64,000 bases of DNA from Hirsutella rhossiliensis. Lineage: Eukaryota > Ascomycota > Sordariomycetes > Hypocreales > Ophiocordycipitaceae. The notes beneath the pieces are model-generated. The model saw only the letters and a program-made list of their open reading frames with translations. It had not been told where the DNA came from and did no database searches. Positions 12,340 through 23,955 of this stretch are shown here, piece by piece. A program made the position numbers and the translations under genes. The first letter of the stretch is position 1. Each line of letters opens with the position of its first letter. The stretch is taken from positions 2,480,001 to 2,544,000 of the forward strand of contig NW_025408672.1 in NCBI RefSeq assembly GCF_020360975.1. Reading direction: 5' to 3'.

Positions 12340-13600
12340 ATGCCGCGGAAGAGCAAGAACAGCACTAAGCGCAACTCGAACTAATTCGAGTTGCTCGATA
12401 ACGAGGAAGACGGTACGAACGACAATGTGGCCTATAGCATCGTGGCCAATTCGACAAGCGCGGCCGACGCGATAAGGACCAGCGCCCGCGGTCGCCCTCT
12501 AAAACCGACGCTATAATTTAACCCTAAACCGCGCCTATTACGAAAGAAATCCGCCGTCCCGAAAGCGAAACCGACGAATGCCGACCCTAATGCTAACGAG
12601 GATTTATTAGCGCGAATCGAAGCTCTCCTAAAACGCGTCGAGGAGCGGGCCGAAAGGGCGGAGAAACGCGTCGAGTCTCTAGAAGAGTTTATTCGAAACG
12701 AGCTCTTCCCACGCGTCGCTAGCCCTCCGGAGTCCGCCACTCTAAGTGCGCCTTATTAGCAATAGCAATAGCACCTACTATATTCGCTACTACCCTCTCC
12801 GGTCCTAGGGCCACTGCCTAGTATTAGCTTAGACGTAAGTCGGGTCCTAGATAGCGATATAAAGGAAGGCAATGCCGGTACTATTTGTTAGCGCGCGAAT
12901 GCTGCCCTTAAGAAGTTAGGTGTAACCTATCTAAGCGTTAATTCTAAGGGAAACGGGCGTTTTTAGCTTCTCTTTTAAGAGATAGACGTCGATAAAGTAT
13001 AGTAGAACGATACCTAGATAAAGATATACTTCGATAAGGGAACGCTATATAGGGAATAGTAGTACCCTCTATAGGTTAATAGAGCTTATTATAGGGTTAC
13101 GACGGATAATATCAGATGCGCTGTATTTAAGCGGATAAATAGGGTAAAAGTATATAAGATACGATAGCTTAGGATAGTATCTATCGATAAGGAATACTAC
13201 TCTCTAGTAGTATACCTAGATAAGAAAGAGGAGGTAGATAGGTTACTTATAAGACGAATAGTTAAGATAGCGAATAGCGAGTATATATATATATAACTAT
13301 TCGTTTAAGGACTTTAACTAGCGAGATACTACCGTTGCTACCTCTATAGACACTTATATTATCGCTATAAGGCGCTAGCTCCGATCTATAGATAGTGCGC
13401 CTAACCGGGCTATTCTATATTAACTTATACCTTAGACGTTTTAAAGTATATAGCGTACGGTAGAAAAGGAGTATATAAAGCTATAGATCCTAGGTGCCTA
13501 GTATATCGCCGGGAACTTACTAAGTTATAACCGTCGCCCTACTAATATATATCCTTTATCTTAACCTTTTCTTTTTAGTATAAACCCTCTACCTATACCT
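12340..13600 (+). pseudogene. Tad1-type LINE ORF1 (nucleic-acid-binding protein), RIPped
   Basis: Starts at ATG 12340 (MPRKSKNSTKRNSN); the first stop is a TAA in a CAA context. At about 12600-12700 it has a coiled-coil-like run (ARIEALLKRVEERAERAEKR). At about 13340-13500 it has a zinc-knuckle cluster whose Cys codons TGT/TGC are mostly converted to TAT/TAC: YYRCYLYRHLYY...RQCAQPGYS...KYIAYGRKG, matching C-x2-C-x4-H-x4-C spacing. This is the standard layout of ORF1 in fungal Tad1-clade LINEs. No endonuclease/RT frame follows; a LINE 3' unit begins at about 13924, so this copy seems to lack ORF2. A perfect 10-bp-stem hairpin lies at 12371-12394. The minus-strand open frame across 12432-12740 is a by-product of the Arg/Glu-rich coiled coil. 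Confidence 0.6.
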
Positions 13601-13923
13601 ATAGTTGCCTTATAGCTAGTAGGTTAGCTATACCGGACGGCTAAAGGTAGGTAGACTCTTCGTTAATTACGGCGGAGGAGAGTAGTCTATACCTTATTAG
13701 ATAAGCTCTAGAATTAGAAAGGGATAAGTTAAGTAAGTAAGAGATAGATTAAAGGATATAAGAGAAATTTAGGTATTAGATCGGGACGAATTCCTTAGGC
13801 TCGGAACCGAGTATTAGATAGCTCTAGATTAAGATTAGTAAGTCTAATATAGTGCCTTTAACTAAGGGATTTACTAGTAATCTACTAGATCCCGTAACCC
13901 GCCGGACTTATACCGATACTCTA
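13601..13923 (+). other. RIPped stretch between LINE ORF1 and 3' unit
   Basis: No recognisable domain. It may be the end of ORF1 or the 3' UTR. It ends in ACCGATACTCT, the same string that ends each LINE 3' unit. Confidence 0.3.
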
Positions 13924-14351
13924 GGCCTCTATAGCGTAGTAGTAATACGTCTAAAGCCTCTACGTCGTAGAGGGGTCGGTTCGAAGCTAGCTAGAGGCAC
14001 CCCTAGTAAAATAAGGCATACCTAGGTTCCCGCCTATTAATAGGGAACAGCGTTATAAGAGAATATAATTAGCGTACTAACTACTATTAATAACTAATAT
14101 AACTACGCTTTAGCTTTAATATATCGCGCTTTAGTTACTAGGAATAGGATGCTAAATACTTAGAGAAATTAACCTTTAAGTAGGTCTATTATAGAGCGAA
14201 TAGTAAAATAGTTAGCGTAGCGTAAGATAATCTATAGGGCTTAGGGAGTTAAGGAATAAACGTATTAAACTATACTCTAGATAGTATAAAGGCCTTATAA
14301 GGACCTCCTTCTAAGTATAATAAATTCTACCTACCTACCTACCGATACTCT
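13924..14351 (+). repeat. LINE 3' unit, copy 1
   Basis: About 430 bp, starting GGCCTCTATAGCGTAG and ending in CTACCTACCTACCTACCGA followed by TACTCT. The same unit is at 26795-27221 and its last ~245 bp at 26540-26790, where it follows the end of LINE ORF2. It therefore represents a LINE 3' UTR with a CTAC-repeat tail. Here it stands alone, either as a 5'-truncated insertion or as the 3' end of the preceding LINE. Confidence 0.6.
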
Positions 14352-15250
14352 AGATTAATATATCTTAAGTAGAGGAATAAGATAGAGGCCGAGTATAAAT
14401 AGGCTCGATTTAGTAAGCTATTAAAAATAAGGTTAAAATAAAAGAAGGTTAGTTAAACTAAAAGTATATAGTAGTTATAAGGAACTCTTAAAATATAAAG
14501 TAAGTTAAGGTTATTTATAGAGATAAAATTAAGCTATAATAAATTAAGGAAGCTATATAGAAAATAGTAGTAACTAAAGCTTAAGTAATAAGAGATTAGC
14601 TTTACTTAGTTAAAGTTAATAATATTAATTATACCGCGATCCTTAATAGAGAAGGTAATATCCTATAAGGTATAGCTAAGGCTCTTAGTATCGAAAATAA
14701 TATCTTAATCGGTAAGATTACCTAGCTAAGTAATAAAGAAATAAGTAAAGTATATAAGTCTATAGTAGTCTATATAATAAAAAAGAATAATATAAAGAAG
14801 CTTTTAGATAGTAAGTACTTTAATCTAGCTAAAGAGTTAGTGTATATTAATCCCTTTAAACCCTATAAAGGACTAATATAGTACTTTAACTATTAAGATA
14901 TAGGCTATAAAGCCTTTAAGTATAGTAAGCCTTAGGTATATAAAAGGTATACTAGTATAGGTTATTACTATAAGGAGTACTATATAATAAAGCCTAGATA
15001 CGTTTTATATAGCGGACTATATAAGTCGTTTAGCTATAACTACCGTATATAAAATATCTACTTTAATATATAAGATACTAAGTATTTTATAGCTTAATAT
15101 ATAAAAATAAGAACTAATATAATAGAGTTTAATAAATAATAAGGACCTTAAGGATTATAGAGTATTAGCGGTCTTTAAACTATACGCTAAGATAATTAAT
15201 AGTAAGGTAGTAATAAGCCTTAGGATATATAGTAACTAGATAGGAATATT
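14352..15250 (+). pseudogene. LINE ORF1 with zinc knuckles, RIPped
   Basis: At about 14880-15050 the frame reads YFNYQDIGYKAFKYSK, then YKRYTSIGYYYKEYY and YVLYSGLYKSFSYNYR. Restoring Cys and His at the Tyr codons created by RIP gives three consecutive CCHC-type knuckles, the standard end of fungal LINE ORF1. The N-terminal part (14352-14850) is Lys/Glu-rich. It belongs to a different subfamily from the ORF1 at 12340. Confidence 0.6.
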
Positions 15251-15488
15251 ACTAACGTATATAAGTAACGGCCCTTAGCCGATCTATAGTATACTTTAAG
15301 TATAAGATAACGTCGAAGTAGTATAGATACTAATACTATTAGCGGATCTTATAGTAGCGGTACTTCGACTATTAAAGAGGAGCGTCTTAGTAGTATTAGT
15401 TTATATAAAAGGGTAAAGTATAAAAGCGCTAAAAGGTATTACTAGGCTATTATATAACTTAATCTAAAGATTTTATTAAGGCTTTAGT

Positions 15489-15674
15489 TATTATAAAGTA
15501 AGTAAAAGTATACGTATAGGTACCGTCTATAAAATAATATTAATAAGCTATATAAAGCTCTCTTATACGCGGCTAGCCTATATATATATATATAGGATCC
15601 GGCCCTTTATATATAACTATATAGCTTAGGCTATAGCTTAAGCTTATAACTTATAATAGTTAAAGACTTTTATA
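15489..15674 (-). repeat. LTR of gypsy element 1 (3' LTR)
   Basis: 186 bp, starts TATTATAAAG and ends GACTTTTATA on the plus strand; the ancestral ends would be TGTTA...TAACA-type. A purine-rich tract (complement of CCCTCCCTTAAG, 15679-15692) abuts its inner edge, as expected for a minus-strand element. Confidence 0.85.
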
Positions 15675-16159
15675 TAATACCCTCCCTTAAGTATAGCGCG
15701 GCGTTACTTAATTAACGGCTTCTATACTATTAGGCCTATACCGCTAGCTCTACCCTATACTTTCTTATTAATCGTGCTAGCCCTACTAGCCCTATTATCC
15801 CTATACCTATTAGCCTAGGTAGCTAGAACTAGGCTTTATACTTATTAGCTAGCTAGCCGTTTAAATAAGGGCGTAACTTATTATATAAGGCCTTAAGTAG
15901 CCTACGGCCGGCCTAGACCTACGTAAGCCTTAGGTTACCTATCCCCTTAGCCTTAAGTAGCCTCCTCTACCTAAGAGTATATAAAGCGGTATCCCCTCCT
16001 TCCTCCTTCCTTTCCTTCTCCTCTTTCTTTAACTATAGTAATAGTAGTAATAAGTAAGTTTTACTTTACTTAAAGCGTTAGTTTATTCCTAGCTATATAG
16101 GCCGCTTTATTAATATATACTTATAGTAGTAGCTATAATAGTAATAATAGCCCTAATAA

Positions 16160-17145
16160 TAATAACTTTAATTAGTAAGTTCTCTGCCTTATAAAGTAAG
16201 AGGCCGTAATCTATAATACTAACTTTCGCGATAAATATATCTACCTCCCCCTCCCTTACTTCCTCCTTTTTAGAGCGTATAAAGTCGTTCGTTTACGTCG
16301 TACTAGGTATAGCCGACGATAGCTCCGCCGCTACCGCTACTCTTACCTACGCCCCCGCGACCGCGCCTACCGCCGCTGCCTCTACCTTAACTATACTAGC
16401 CGCCCTTATATTGCCCTTTTAGGTAATAACGCTATCCCTACCGCTAGCTATAACGCTTAGCCCCTCTACCCCTACCTCTACCTTTACTACCCCTATAAGT
16501 CTACTACTTAGTAAGTATAGTAGCTATTTTCTATTAACTTCTTAAAGTATAAACGCTAAGTATAGGCTAGAGCTACCTATATAGCCCCCTATATATAGTA
16601 CGTATTATAAGAGCTCCCTTACGCTAACTAAGTCGGGCGCCGCTATAGTAGTAGTTATTATTAGTATACGCGTACCGGCCGCGCTTATAAAGCGGCGCCT
16701 CCTATCTTACTCGCTATAGCGTTAGCTTAAAAGGCTAGCGCGTATAAGTAAGTATAGGGGGCTACTAAGAAGCGCCTTATCGCCGCCGCCGCTACCTACT
16801 ATAATCTTCGCGCCCTTAAGCGCTAGGGCCTCGTCCTTAAGTAAGTTCCTCTCCTTTAGCTCTTTTACTTTTACTACTAACTCTCTTAGTACTAGGGATA
16901 CTGCCTCCGTCGCCCTATCGGCGGTCCCCTTAGCTATGCCCGCCGCCGCCGCCGCCGCTACTACCGGCTAGGCCCCCCCCGCCCTTAGAGCCCCTAAAGC
17001 CGCTACTACCGCCGACTAGCTCGCGGGCTTAAAGGGCCGCCTAAGCGCCTTAAAGAGCGCCGCCGCCGCTAATAAGGTAAAAGAGGATAATAAGGATAAG
17101 AATAAGGATAATAATAAGAATAAGAAGTAGGTTTAAGTAGTTTAA
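16160..17145 (+). pseudogene. Antisense ORF in gypsy element 1
   Basis: A plus-strand frame opposite to pol, between the chromodomain end and the 3' LTR. It reads through about 325 codons with interruptions only as TAA/TAG at plausible CAA/CAG sites, and ends in a true-looking TAA at 17143. The product is Ala/Pro/Thr-rich at first, then Arg-rich (SIRVPAALIKRRLLSYSL), then Ala-rich, then a short helical run (LKGRLSALKSAAAANK) and an acidic/Lys/Asn tail. The same frame is present in element 2 (29230-30265). I recognise no family. The opposite strand is also fairly open, so coding needs testing. Confidence 0.4.
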
Positions 17146-20100
17146 GGGCTCTACTTTAAAATAAATACCATTTTTATCTCTACTTATATTATTATACTTA
17201 TATTATTATAACTACTTACTTTACTTTACCTACTTTATAGTCTTAGCCTAAGCTACTATTAATAGTCTATTAGTTTATTATTCTTATTTATTATTCTAAA
17301 TAAGGCTTTAAACTTATTAAAGGCTATAGTTCCTATAAACTTATATATAGGTTCTTACGTAGGGTTAAGATACCCGCGCTACTTAACGAGGACCTCCTAG
17401 CGTTTTCCCTTACTAACCTTTTTCTAGCGCGCGGCCTATATCTCTTTAACCTCGAACTTATCCTCTTCCTTTACTTTAATTATAGGCAGTTAAGCGTCTA
17501 CTACTTCTTATCTAGGTAGCGGGTTAAAGGAGGCTCTATAAAGAAGGTTTATATTAATCTTATTATAGACCCTTATTAAGAGACTATTAAGCTCTATAAC
17601 CTATAAGCTAATAACCCTTTATACTATAAACTTTATATATAGCTAGTTAAGCTTCTTTTTTAGCTATACCGACCTATAGTTATAGAGGTCTAGCTATACC
17701 TTATCTCTTACTATAAACCTATCTATTAAGGCCTTAGTCTTATTAGCGTGCCGCTCTTAATCTTATACTATAGCGGCTATCGCGGAGTAGTATTTATAGT
17801 CTCTTATAGCTTTTATATAAATATAAAGGCGCGGCCCTTTAATAATAAATTACTATACTACTCCGCTACTATATCTATAGTAAAAGGAACTAGTAATAGT
17901 AGTTTAAAGCTATATATTATTAAGAAAAGGGCTATCTTAATAGAGGTATATAGTTTGCTATTTAATATAAGTTAGGCCGCGGGGAGCTATTAGTCTTAGT
18001 CTACTTAGTTATAAGCTATAATAGCCTATAAGTAAGCCTACGCCTCTTAATTAACCCTCTTAGGCCCTTTATCGGTCTATAAGTAATATACTATACTAAG
18101 TAGCTATATAATCTAAAGTAGCTAGTATAGGTACTACTAAAAGTAGCTAGTTTAATTTAATCCTTTATCGCTTATAATAAAGGCTAGCTAGCTATATAAG
18201 CGGGCCTAGTACTATAGGAAGCGCTCTATATAGGACTTTATATCTATAAATAGTATCGGCTTTAATACTATAAACTTACTAAGTTAGTCCTTAATTACCT
18301 ATATATAGCGGTTACCGCCCTTTATAAGTAAGAGGTCCGTTATAAAGTCTATCTATATATATATATAAAACCGGTCGGGTACTAAAAGCTACTTAAGTAG
18401 CCCCTTAAGCTACGCCCTTTAAATCTTAGTATAGCTATAGATATTATAGTTATAGAGGAAGCGGCGAATATAGTACTATAAGAGGGGCTAGTAGAAATCC
18501 CTTATAAGGCCTACTACTATGCCCTGCTTACCTAGGTAGCCTACGATACTAAAGTTATAGACGAGCTAGACTAGCTTCCCTTAGAGTTCGTTCTATTTAT
18601 CTAGCTCCGGCGGTCTATCCTTTTCTATAGCTTTTATAGTATACGGCGCGCCTAGCACCTATAGTCTCCCCCGCTAACGTAGATACCCCTATAGGTTAAT
18701 ATAATAGTTAGATACTTATACCTTTAGCTTTAGCTTTAGATTAAGGCATTAAGCGCCGGACTTAATAGCGCGGCGTACGCTCTTATAAGTACGGTCTAAA
18801 AACGATATCCTATCCTATAAGCGCTAAAAGACCTTATCTTAAAATACCTACGCTATACGCGCCCTTAGGCCGGTCTATCCCTCCTCGCTAAGCTAAGGTA
18901 AAGGTATAAGGGAAGGCTTATCTATTAGCGCCGCGCCTTCCTTTACTAGGGAAGCTCCTATATAAGTCTATAGCGCTTCTTATAGGATAAGCTATAGATC
19001 CTAGGCCTTAATATCCGCTCCCGTTAGCTAGTCTTAATCCCTCTAAGAAAGCGTATCTAGGATTATAGAGTCCCGCCCTAGCCGGTAATTAATTAAGAAG
19101 TTAAAGCGTAAGAGATACTCTACTTAATAAGCTTACTACTTTAAGAGGTATTAGCGGGTTATAAAGTACCTAAGGTTCTTATAGTCTATTAAAACCTTAA
19201 AGCTCTTATAGCTTTAAAGCTCTACTTACTATTACTTAAGGTAGCTAATAATTACTAATATCTCCTTATTATAAATAGCGTAATTCCGCTTTATTAAGGT
19301 TAGCTTATAAGAGTAGAACGCTACTAATTACTTCTACCCGTCTACCTTCTAAGAGAGCGTTCTTTTAAGTGCCTAGCTGCTATAGTTTACTTTAACTAAT
19401 ATAGACCGGTCGAAGTCCTACTAAAGTAGTACTAAGGCTTACGAAAATAAGTCCTTAAGCGTATAGAACGCTCCTTCTTATATAGGCCCTTAATAAAAGG
19501 CAGTCTATTTCCTAGTAATCTTATTTAAGGGACTTATAATATAAGAGAAGCCCTTAATAAATATCCTATAATAGTTTACGAACCTAAGGAAGCTCTATAT
19601 ACCTATTTATATAGTTAGGGCCGCTTAGTCTTAGATCGCTTAGATCTTTATAAGATCTACTTATATACCTATACCTATATAGATAATAAAGCCTAGGTAC
19701 TTAACCCTCTTAACCTTAAATTTATACTTATTTAGGTTAAGTTAGAGCTTATAAAGTTAAAGGCGCTCTAGGACCCTCTATACTTTTTATATATAGTCCT
19801 TATAAGAGCCGCTTATATAGATAAGAATATTATCTATATATATAAAGGCGAACTTATTAAGGAAGTCTTAAAGTATATTATTAATATAATACTAAAAGGT
19901 AGCGGGCACTCTTAAGAGGCTAAAGGGCGTTATAAGCTACTTAAATAAGATATAGTATATATAGAACGCTATCTTTTACTTATTACCCTCTAAGATCTAT
20001 ATCTTATAAAACGCTTATTCTATATCTAGCTTTATAAAATACTTTACTTTTAAAAGGTTATAAAGCGTATCTAAGATTAAGGGTAAGGGGTAGCGGTCTA

Positions 20101-22253
20101 GCCTTATAATTACGTTTAGAGCCCTATAGTTATAATAAAACTATATCCCGCCCCTTAGTTTATATATAAATAAGACCGGCGCTCTTACTTTAGAGCTACT
20201 TACTTAAATAAAACCCTTATTTAGGAGGTCCTTTAGCGTCTTTTTTAGTATTAGTAGCTCCGCGTATAATATACTATATAGCGGTCTAAATAGTATAAGT
20301 AGTTCCTACCCCTTCTTATTAATATAGAGTATAATCCTATAGTTTACCCCTAGCTTATATAAGTTAAGCTTATCTACTTCCTAGGACTTAAATAGTAGTA
20401 GGAGGTTATAAAAGCGCTTTAGTATTTACTACTATAGCTTAAAGGGCGGCTTTAGCTTCTTTATCTAAAGGGCCTTATTAATATCCGCTAAGCTAACTAT
20501 ATAGACCGCTATATTAGCCGCTGCTTAGCCTTGCCCCCGCTCTACCTATTATATAGTTCTTATAAAAATAAAAGTAAGAACTTCTTATACTAAGTATAAA
20601 GCTTATATACTTAGTCCTACGCTTATAGAACTATTATTATAGTAGACTTACTATTATATAGGCCTAAACTATAGCTTCCTTTAGTATAAAACTAAGTATA
20701 ACTTTATATATAATAACTAAGGTTTCCTAAGGATTAAGGGAAACTTTAGTTAAAGGATTATATAGGCTATAATAAGCTTATAGTAACCGTCGACCTTTAT
20801 AGCTAGCTATATAATGCCCTTAATTACTATACCTTCTATCGCGCTTAAGGCGCCCTTTACTTACCTTAGGGCGATCTTTTCTACTAGTACTTATATCTCT
20901 TATATAAGCGCCTCGTTAACTATAGCGTAGTACTAGTAGCCCGTATCTATAAGGGCGGTAATAGGTAAGGAGTTATTAATTATAACCTATATTAAAGTAG
21001 GCTCCTCTTTTATATAAGTAGATAATTCCTCTTTCTCCCTTACTAGTATTAGTAATTAAGGCTCTAGAGCCTATCTTTACTCTAGAGCTACTCTTTTTCC
21101 TCTAAGCTTAAGGGGGCGGAGTCCTCCTTATCGTCTAAGGCGAGGAGCGGTTCTATCTTTACTACTTAAACTACTATAGGCCGCTTAGCTAAAAGGAAGG
21201 GGCATTTTAATATAAAGTATATAAATACTCTATAATATAAGTAGCGGCTATTAGCCTTCCTCTTTCTAATTTCCTTACTTATTACTTACTTTACCTACTA
21301 CTTAAAGTATAAGGCGGTATAAAGGGTAGTCGATAGCGTCTTCTTACTACGTTTAGCCTAGTCTATATAAGTAGCCGATATTAAGGTATCCCTATCTATA
21401 TTAATAGCTAGTTATTTATCTTATAGAAGGGCGGTAATCCTATCGCTATTATACGGTATACGCTTATAGAGCTTTTAGAAACGCGGCGTTTATTTATATC
21501 CCTAAGCTACCTTTATTAACTAGCTTATATACTCGCTATAGTTAGTAAGTATAATTATAGGGATAAGTAGCTCTTATAGGGCTAGCGTAATTAAATTTTA
21601 TAGCTATATAAGCTTCGCGCTATCTTCTTATACCGTAGTCCCTACTACCCCTAAGAGCGTTTCTTTAAAATCGGGAAGGAATTCGCTAAAGGTTTATTTA
21701 TCTATCTACTTAAAGGTCTATAGCCTATCTTATACCTTCTCCCGCTCTTATATATTGCCGAACGTATATATAAGGTATTAGAAGAAGTCTTATAGGTCGC
21801 GTCTACCTTTAAGGCCGCCCTTATCCTAAAATTTAAAGATTCGCTATATCTAGGGCTCCGGTAGTATATAAAGGAGCGAATACTACGCTATATCGCGATA
21901 GCTATTTAGGCCCTATTTCTTATTAGTTATAAACTTTATCTATAGCTAGCTAAGGAAAAAGTAAAAGGAATTTAGCTTACTATCCTAAGTCGGCTAAGGG
22001 AGCGGCTTCTACGTCGGTAGTATCGCCGCTATAACCGGCGTTATAGAGGTCGTAGGGGTTAAAGATAGTCTTATAAACGGCTCCCTTAGTATAGCGAGAA
22101 CCTCGTCCTTCTCGCTAGCCGTTACGCTTTTAATCGCTTTTAGGATAGCTACGATACTTCCTATCTATCTAAGGAGGGGCGGAGTACTTCCTTAAGGGGG
22201 AGGCGCCCTCTCTAAAGAGATATCTATTAGATCTATTAGTTAATAGCTTATAC

Positions 22254-22439
22254 TATTACGGAGTAGGTAGAGGTATACGTATAGGTACCGTTTATAGAAT
22301 AATATTAATAAGCTATATAGAGCTCTCTTATACGCGGCTAGCCTATATATATATATATAGGATCCGGCCCTCTATATATAACTATATAGCTTAAGCTATA
22401 GCCTAAGCCTATAACCTATAATAGTTAAAGACTCTTATA
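22254..22439 (-). repeat. LTR of gypsy element 1 (5' LTR)
   Basis: 186 bp, TATTACGGAG to GACTCTTATA on the plus strand; same length and ends as the partner LTR, differing mostly by C/T and G/A changes. Confidence 0.85.
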
Positions 22440-22444
22440 TTAAT

Positions 22445-23253
22445 ATACGTATAGATATAGTATTAGCTAGAGACTTTAACTCTTATAACCTACTTTAGGG
22501 AGGAGACGATATTTCGGTTTAAAGATAAGAAGAAGTAGGGCCGATTATTAATCTAATAAACGAGTATAGCCTTAGGAGCTTACTCTTAAGGGGTATAAAG
22601 ACATAGTAATATAAAGATTAAGAGAGTACTATCGATTTAGTATTAATAACGTTAAAGTTAGTAAATAAAGTAATAATATATACTATTTATTTAACCGATT
22701 ATAGATTAGACTATAGAGCTATTTAAATAACATTTAATATTATAATACTAAAGAGAAGTACGACGCCTAGATTTTTATTTAAGAACGCCCTTTAGAATCT
22801 TATATAAAGCTAGGTAAAAGATAATCTATAACTCCTACCTTAGGCTATCGACGTTTAAACCTAGATAGATTAGCTAATATAGGTCGTTCTAAGGGCTATC
22901 TATAAACTAATACTTTAAATATAGCTATTACTATATATAAAACGTTAGTAGACCTAGGATCTTATATAACTTCGGCGGGTATATACGTTCTAGCGAAACT
23001 AAGTATAGATATAATAGTAAGTAGGCTAAGCGCGACTAGACCTTAAATAGTAAGCTAAAAAAGTAGCAAAGGAGTTCTATAATACTATTCGATATTAAAG
23101 GAAAGCGTATTAAGATAACTTCCTCTCCGACGATATTAATATCTAGAAGGCAACTAAATATCTTAAAGCTAGTAAGAGTACGATAGGCAATAAGGTACCG
23201 CTTTTAAGGAAAGGGGATAGATCGACGACTAAGGATAAAGTAAACTAAGTAGA
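22445..23253 (+). pseudogene. LINE ORF2, endonuclease to linker
   Basis: The frame starts IVLARDFNSYNLLWGGDD, matching the GDFN.H..WGG block of the APE-type endonuclease of Tad1 LINEs. Then PIINLINEYSLRSLL, STIDLVL and DYRLDYRAIQITF follow, matching ...DLVL and the SDH-R-A-I active-site block (Ser/His codons RIPped). It continues into the N-terminal RT region with EFYNTIRYQRK and ATKYLKASK. The solo LTR at 23254 then splits it. Confidence 0.7.
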
Positions 23254-23950
23254 TATAAGAATATACCCTTATATTCCTATTTTACTATTATAAAGAAATA
23301 ATAGGCATAGGGAGGCTTTATAGAATAAGCTAGTAAAAAGAGGCTCTATAATATAGTCTAAGGGAATAACCCTTAAAAGATAAAGACCTCTACTAGACAT
23401 CTATACCTTCCTCTAGTAAAAGCGGGTCATGATAAGCCTATCCTTATAAACAAAAATATGCATAAAATGCATAAGTTAATTACGAGCAGAACGGATACCC
23501 TATTTCCTATTTTGGCCTAGCGGTTCTAAAGATATCCGCGATACGAGAATAGGTAGGGCATAGAACATTCTAGTTAAATCCACTACTTATGCTAGAACCT
23601 ATAGTCTTACGTTAACTATCACGCTATAATTAGACCACCTATTAAGTTAGGAAGATATACTATAGATAGAGCTTTTTAAGTACTATAGAATATACTAGAA
23701 AGCTAACTAATTAGTCTACTAGTAGGCGAGCAATAGTCTATAAAAGACAAAGGATTTCCCTAGGAGTAGTAGATAGAATAAGTAAGTTTATATATATCTT
23801 TTATAACGCTATTCTTTTAATATATTATTTAGCCCCTTATATCCTTATTATAAATTCCGGATAAAATCCTACCCTATACTCCTTCGACTAACCTTTCCGC
23901 TTACGTTATCGATTACCCGATTCTACGCTTATTACTTATACCTTCTTATA
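23254..23950. mobile_element. Solo LTR, 697-bp family, copy A
   Basis: Ends TATAAGAA...TTCTTATA (ancestral TGTAAGAA...TTCTTACA), flanked by GTAGA on both sides (23249-23253 and 23951-23955), an exact 5-bp target duplication inside LINE ORF2. It is only partly RIPped: GCATAAAATGCATAAG and similar CA/TG-bearing strings survive. Copy B (51161-51857) has the same length; copy C (53133-53665) is truncated. No internal element of this family is in the window. Confidence 0.8.
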
Positions 23951-23955
23951 GTAGA

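Larger units (their letters stand above)
15489..22439 (-). mobile_element. Chromodomain Ty3/gypsy element 1 (chromovirus), full length, RIPped
   Basis: 6951 bp between two 186-bp LTRs, flanked by TTAGT (15484-15488) and TTAAT (22440-22444), a 5-bp duplication differing by one RIP-type change. Read on the minus strand: gag about 21.75-21.2 kb; protease with ALIDTG at about 20.95 kb; RT with D-N-I-L-I-Y (from YxDD-type DDILIY) at about 19.85 kb followed by KVKRVKYLGFII and RNase H to about 19.0 kb; integrase about 18.9-17.6 kb; chromodomain at about 17.47-17.29 kb (FEVKEIQAAR...EVLVKQRGYLNP). It is inserted in LINE 14352-26790. A long plus-strand frame lies between pol and the 3' LTR. Sister copy at 28573-35593. 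Confidence 0.85.

Noticed and set aside
12432..12740. 102-codon minus-strand ORF
   Set aside because: Lies opposite the coiled-coil part of LINE ORF1; Arg/Glu-rich repeats leave the complement open by chance.
14325..14345. CTAC repeats as telomeric repeats
   Set aside because: They are not TTAGGG-type and always close the LINE 3' unit.
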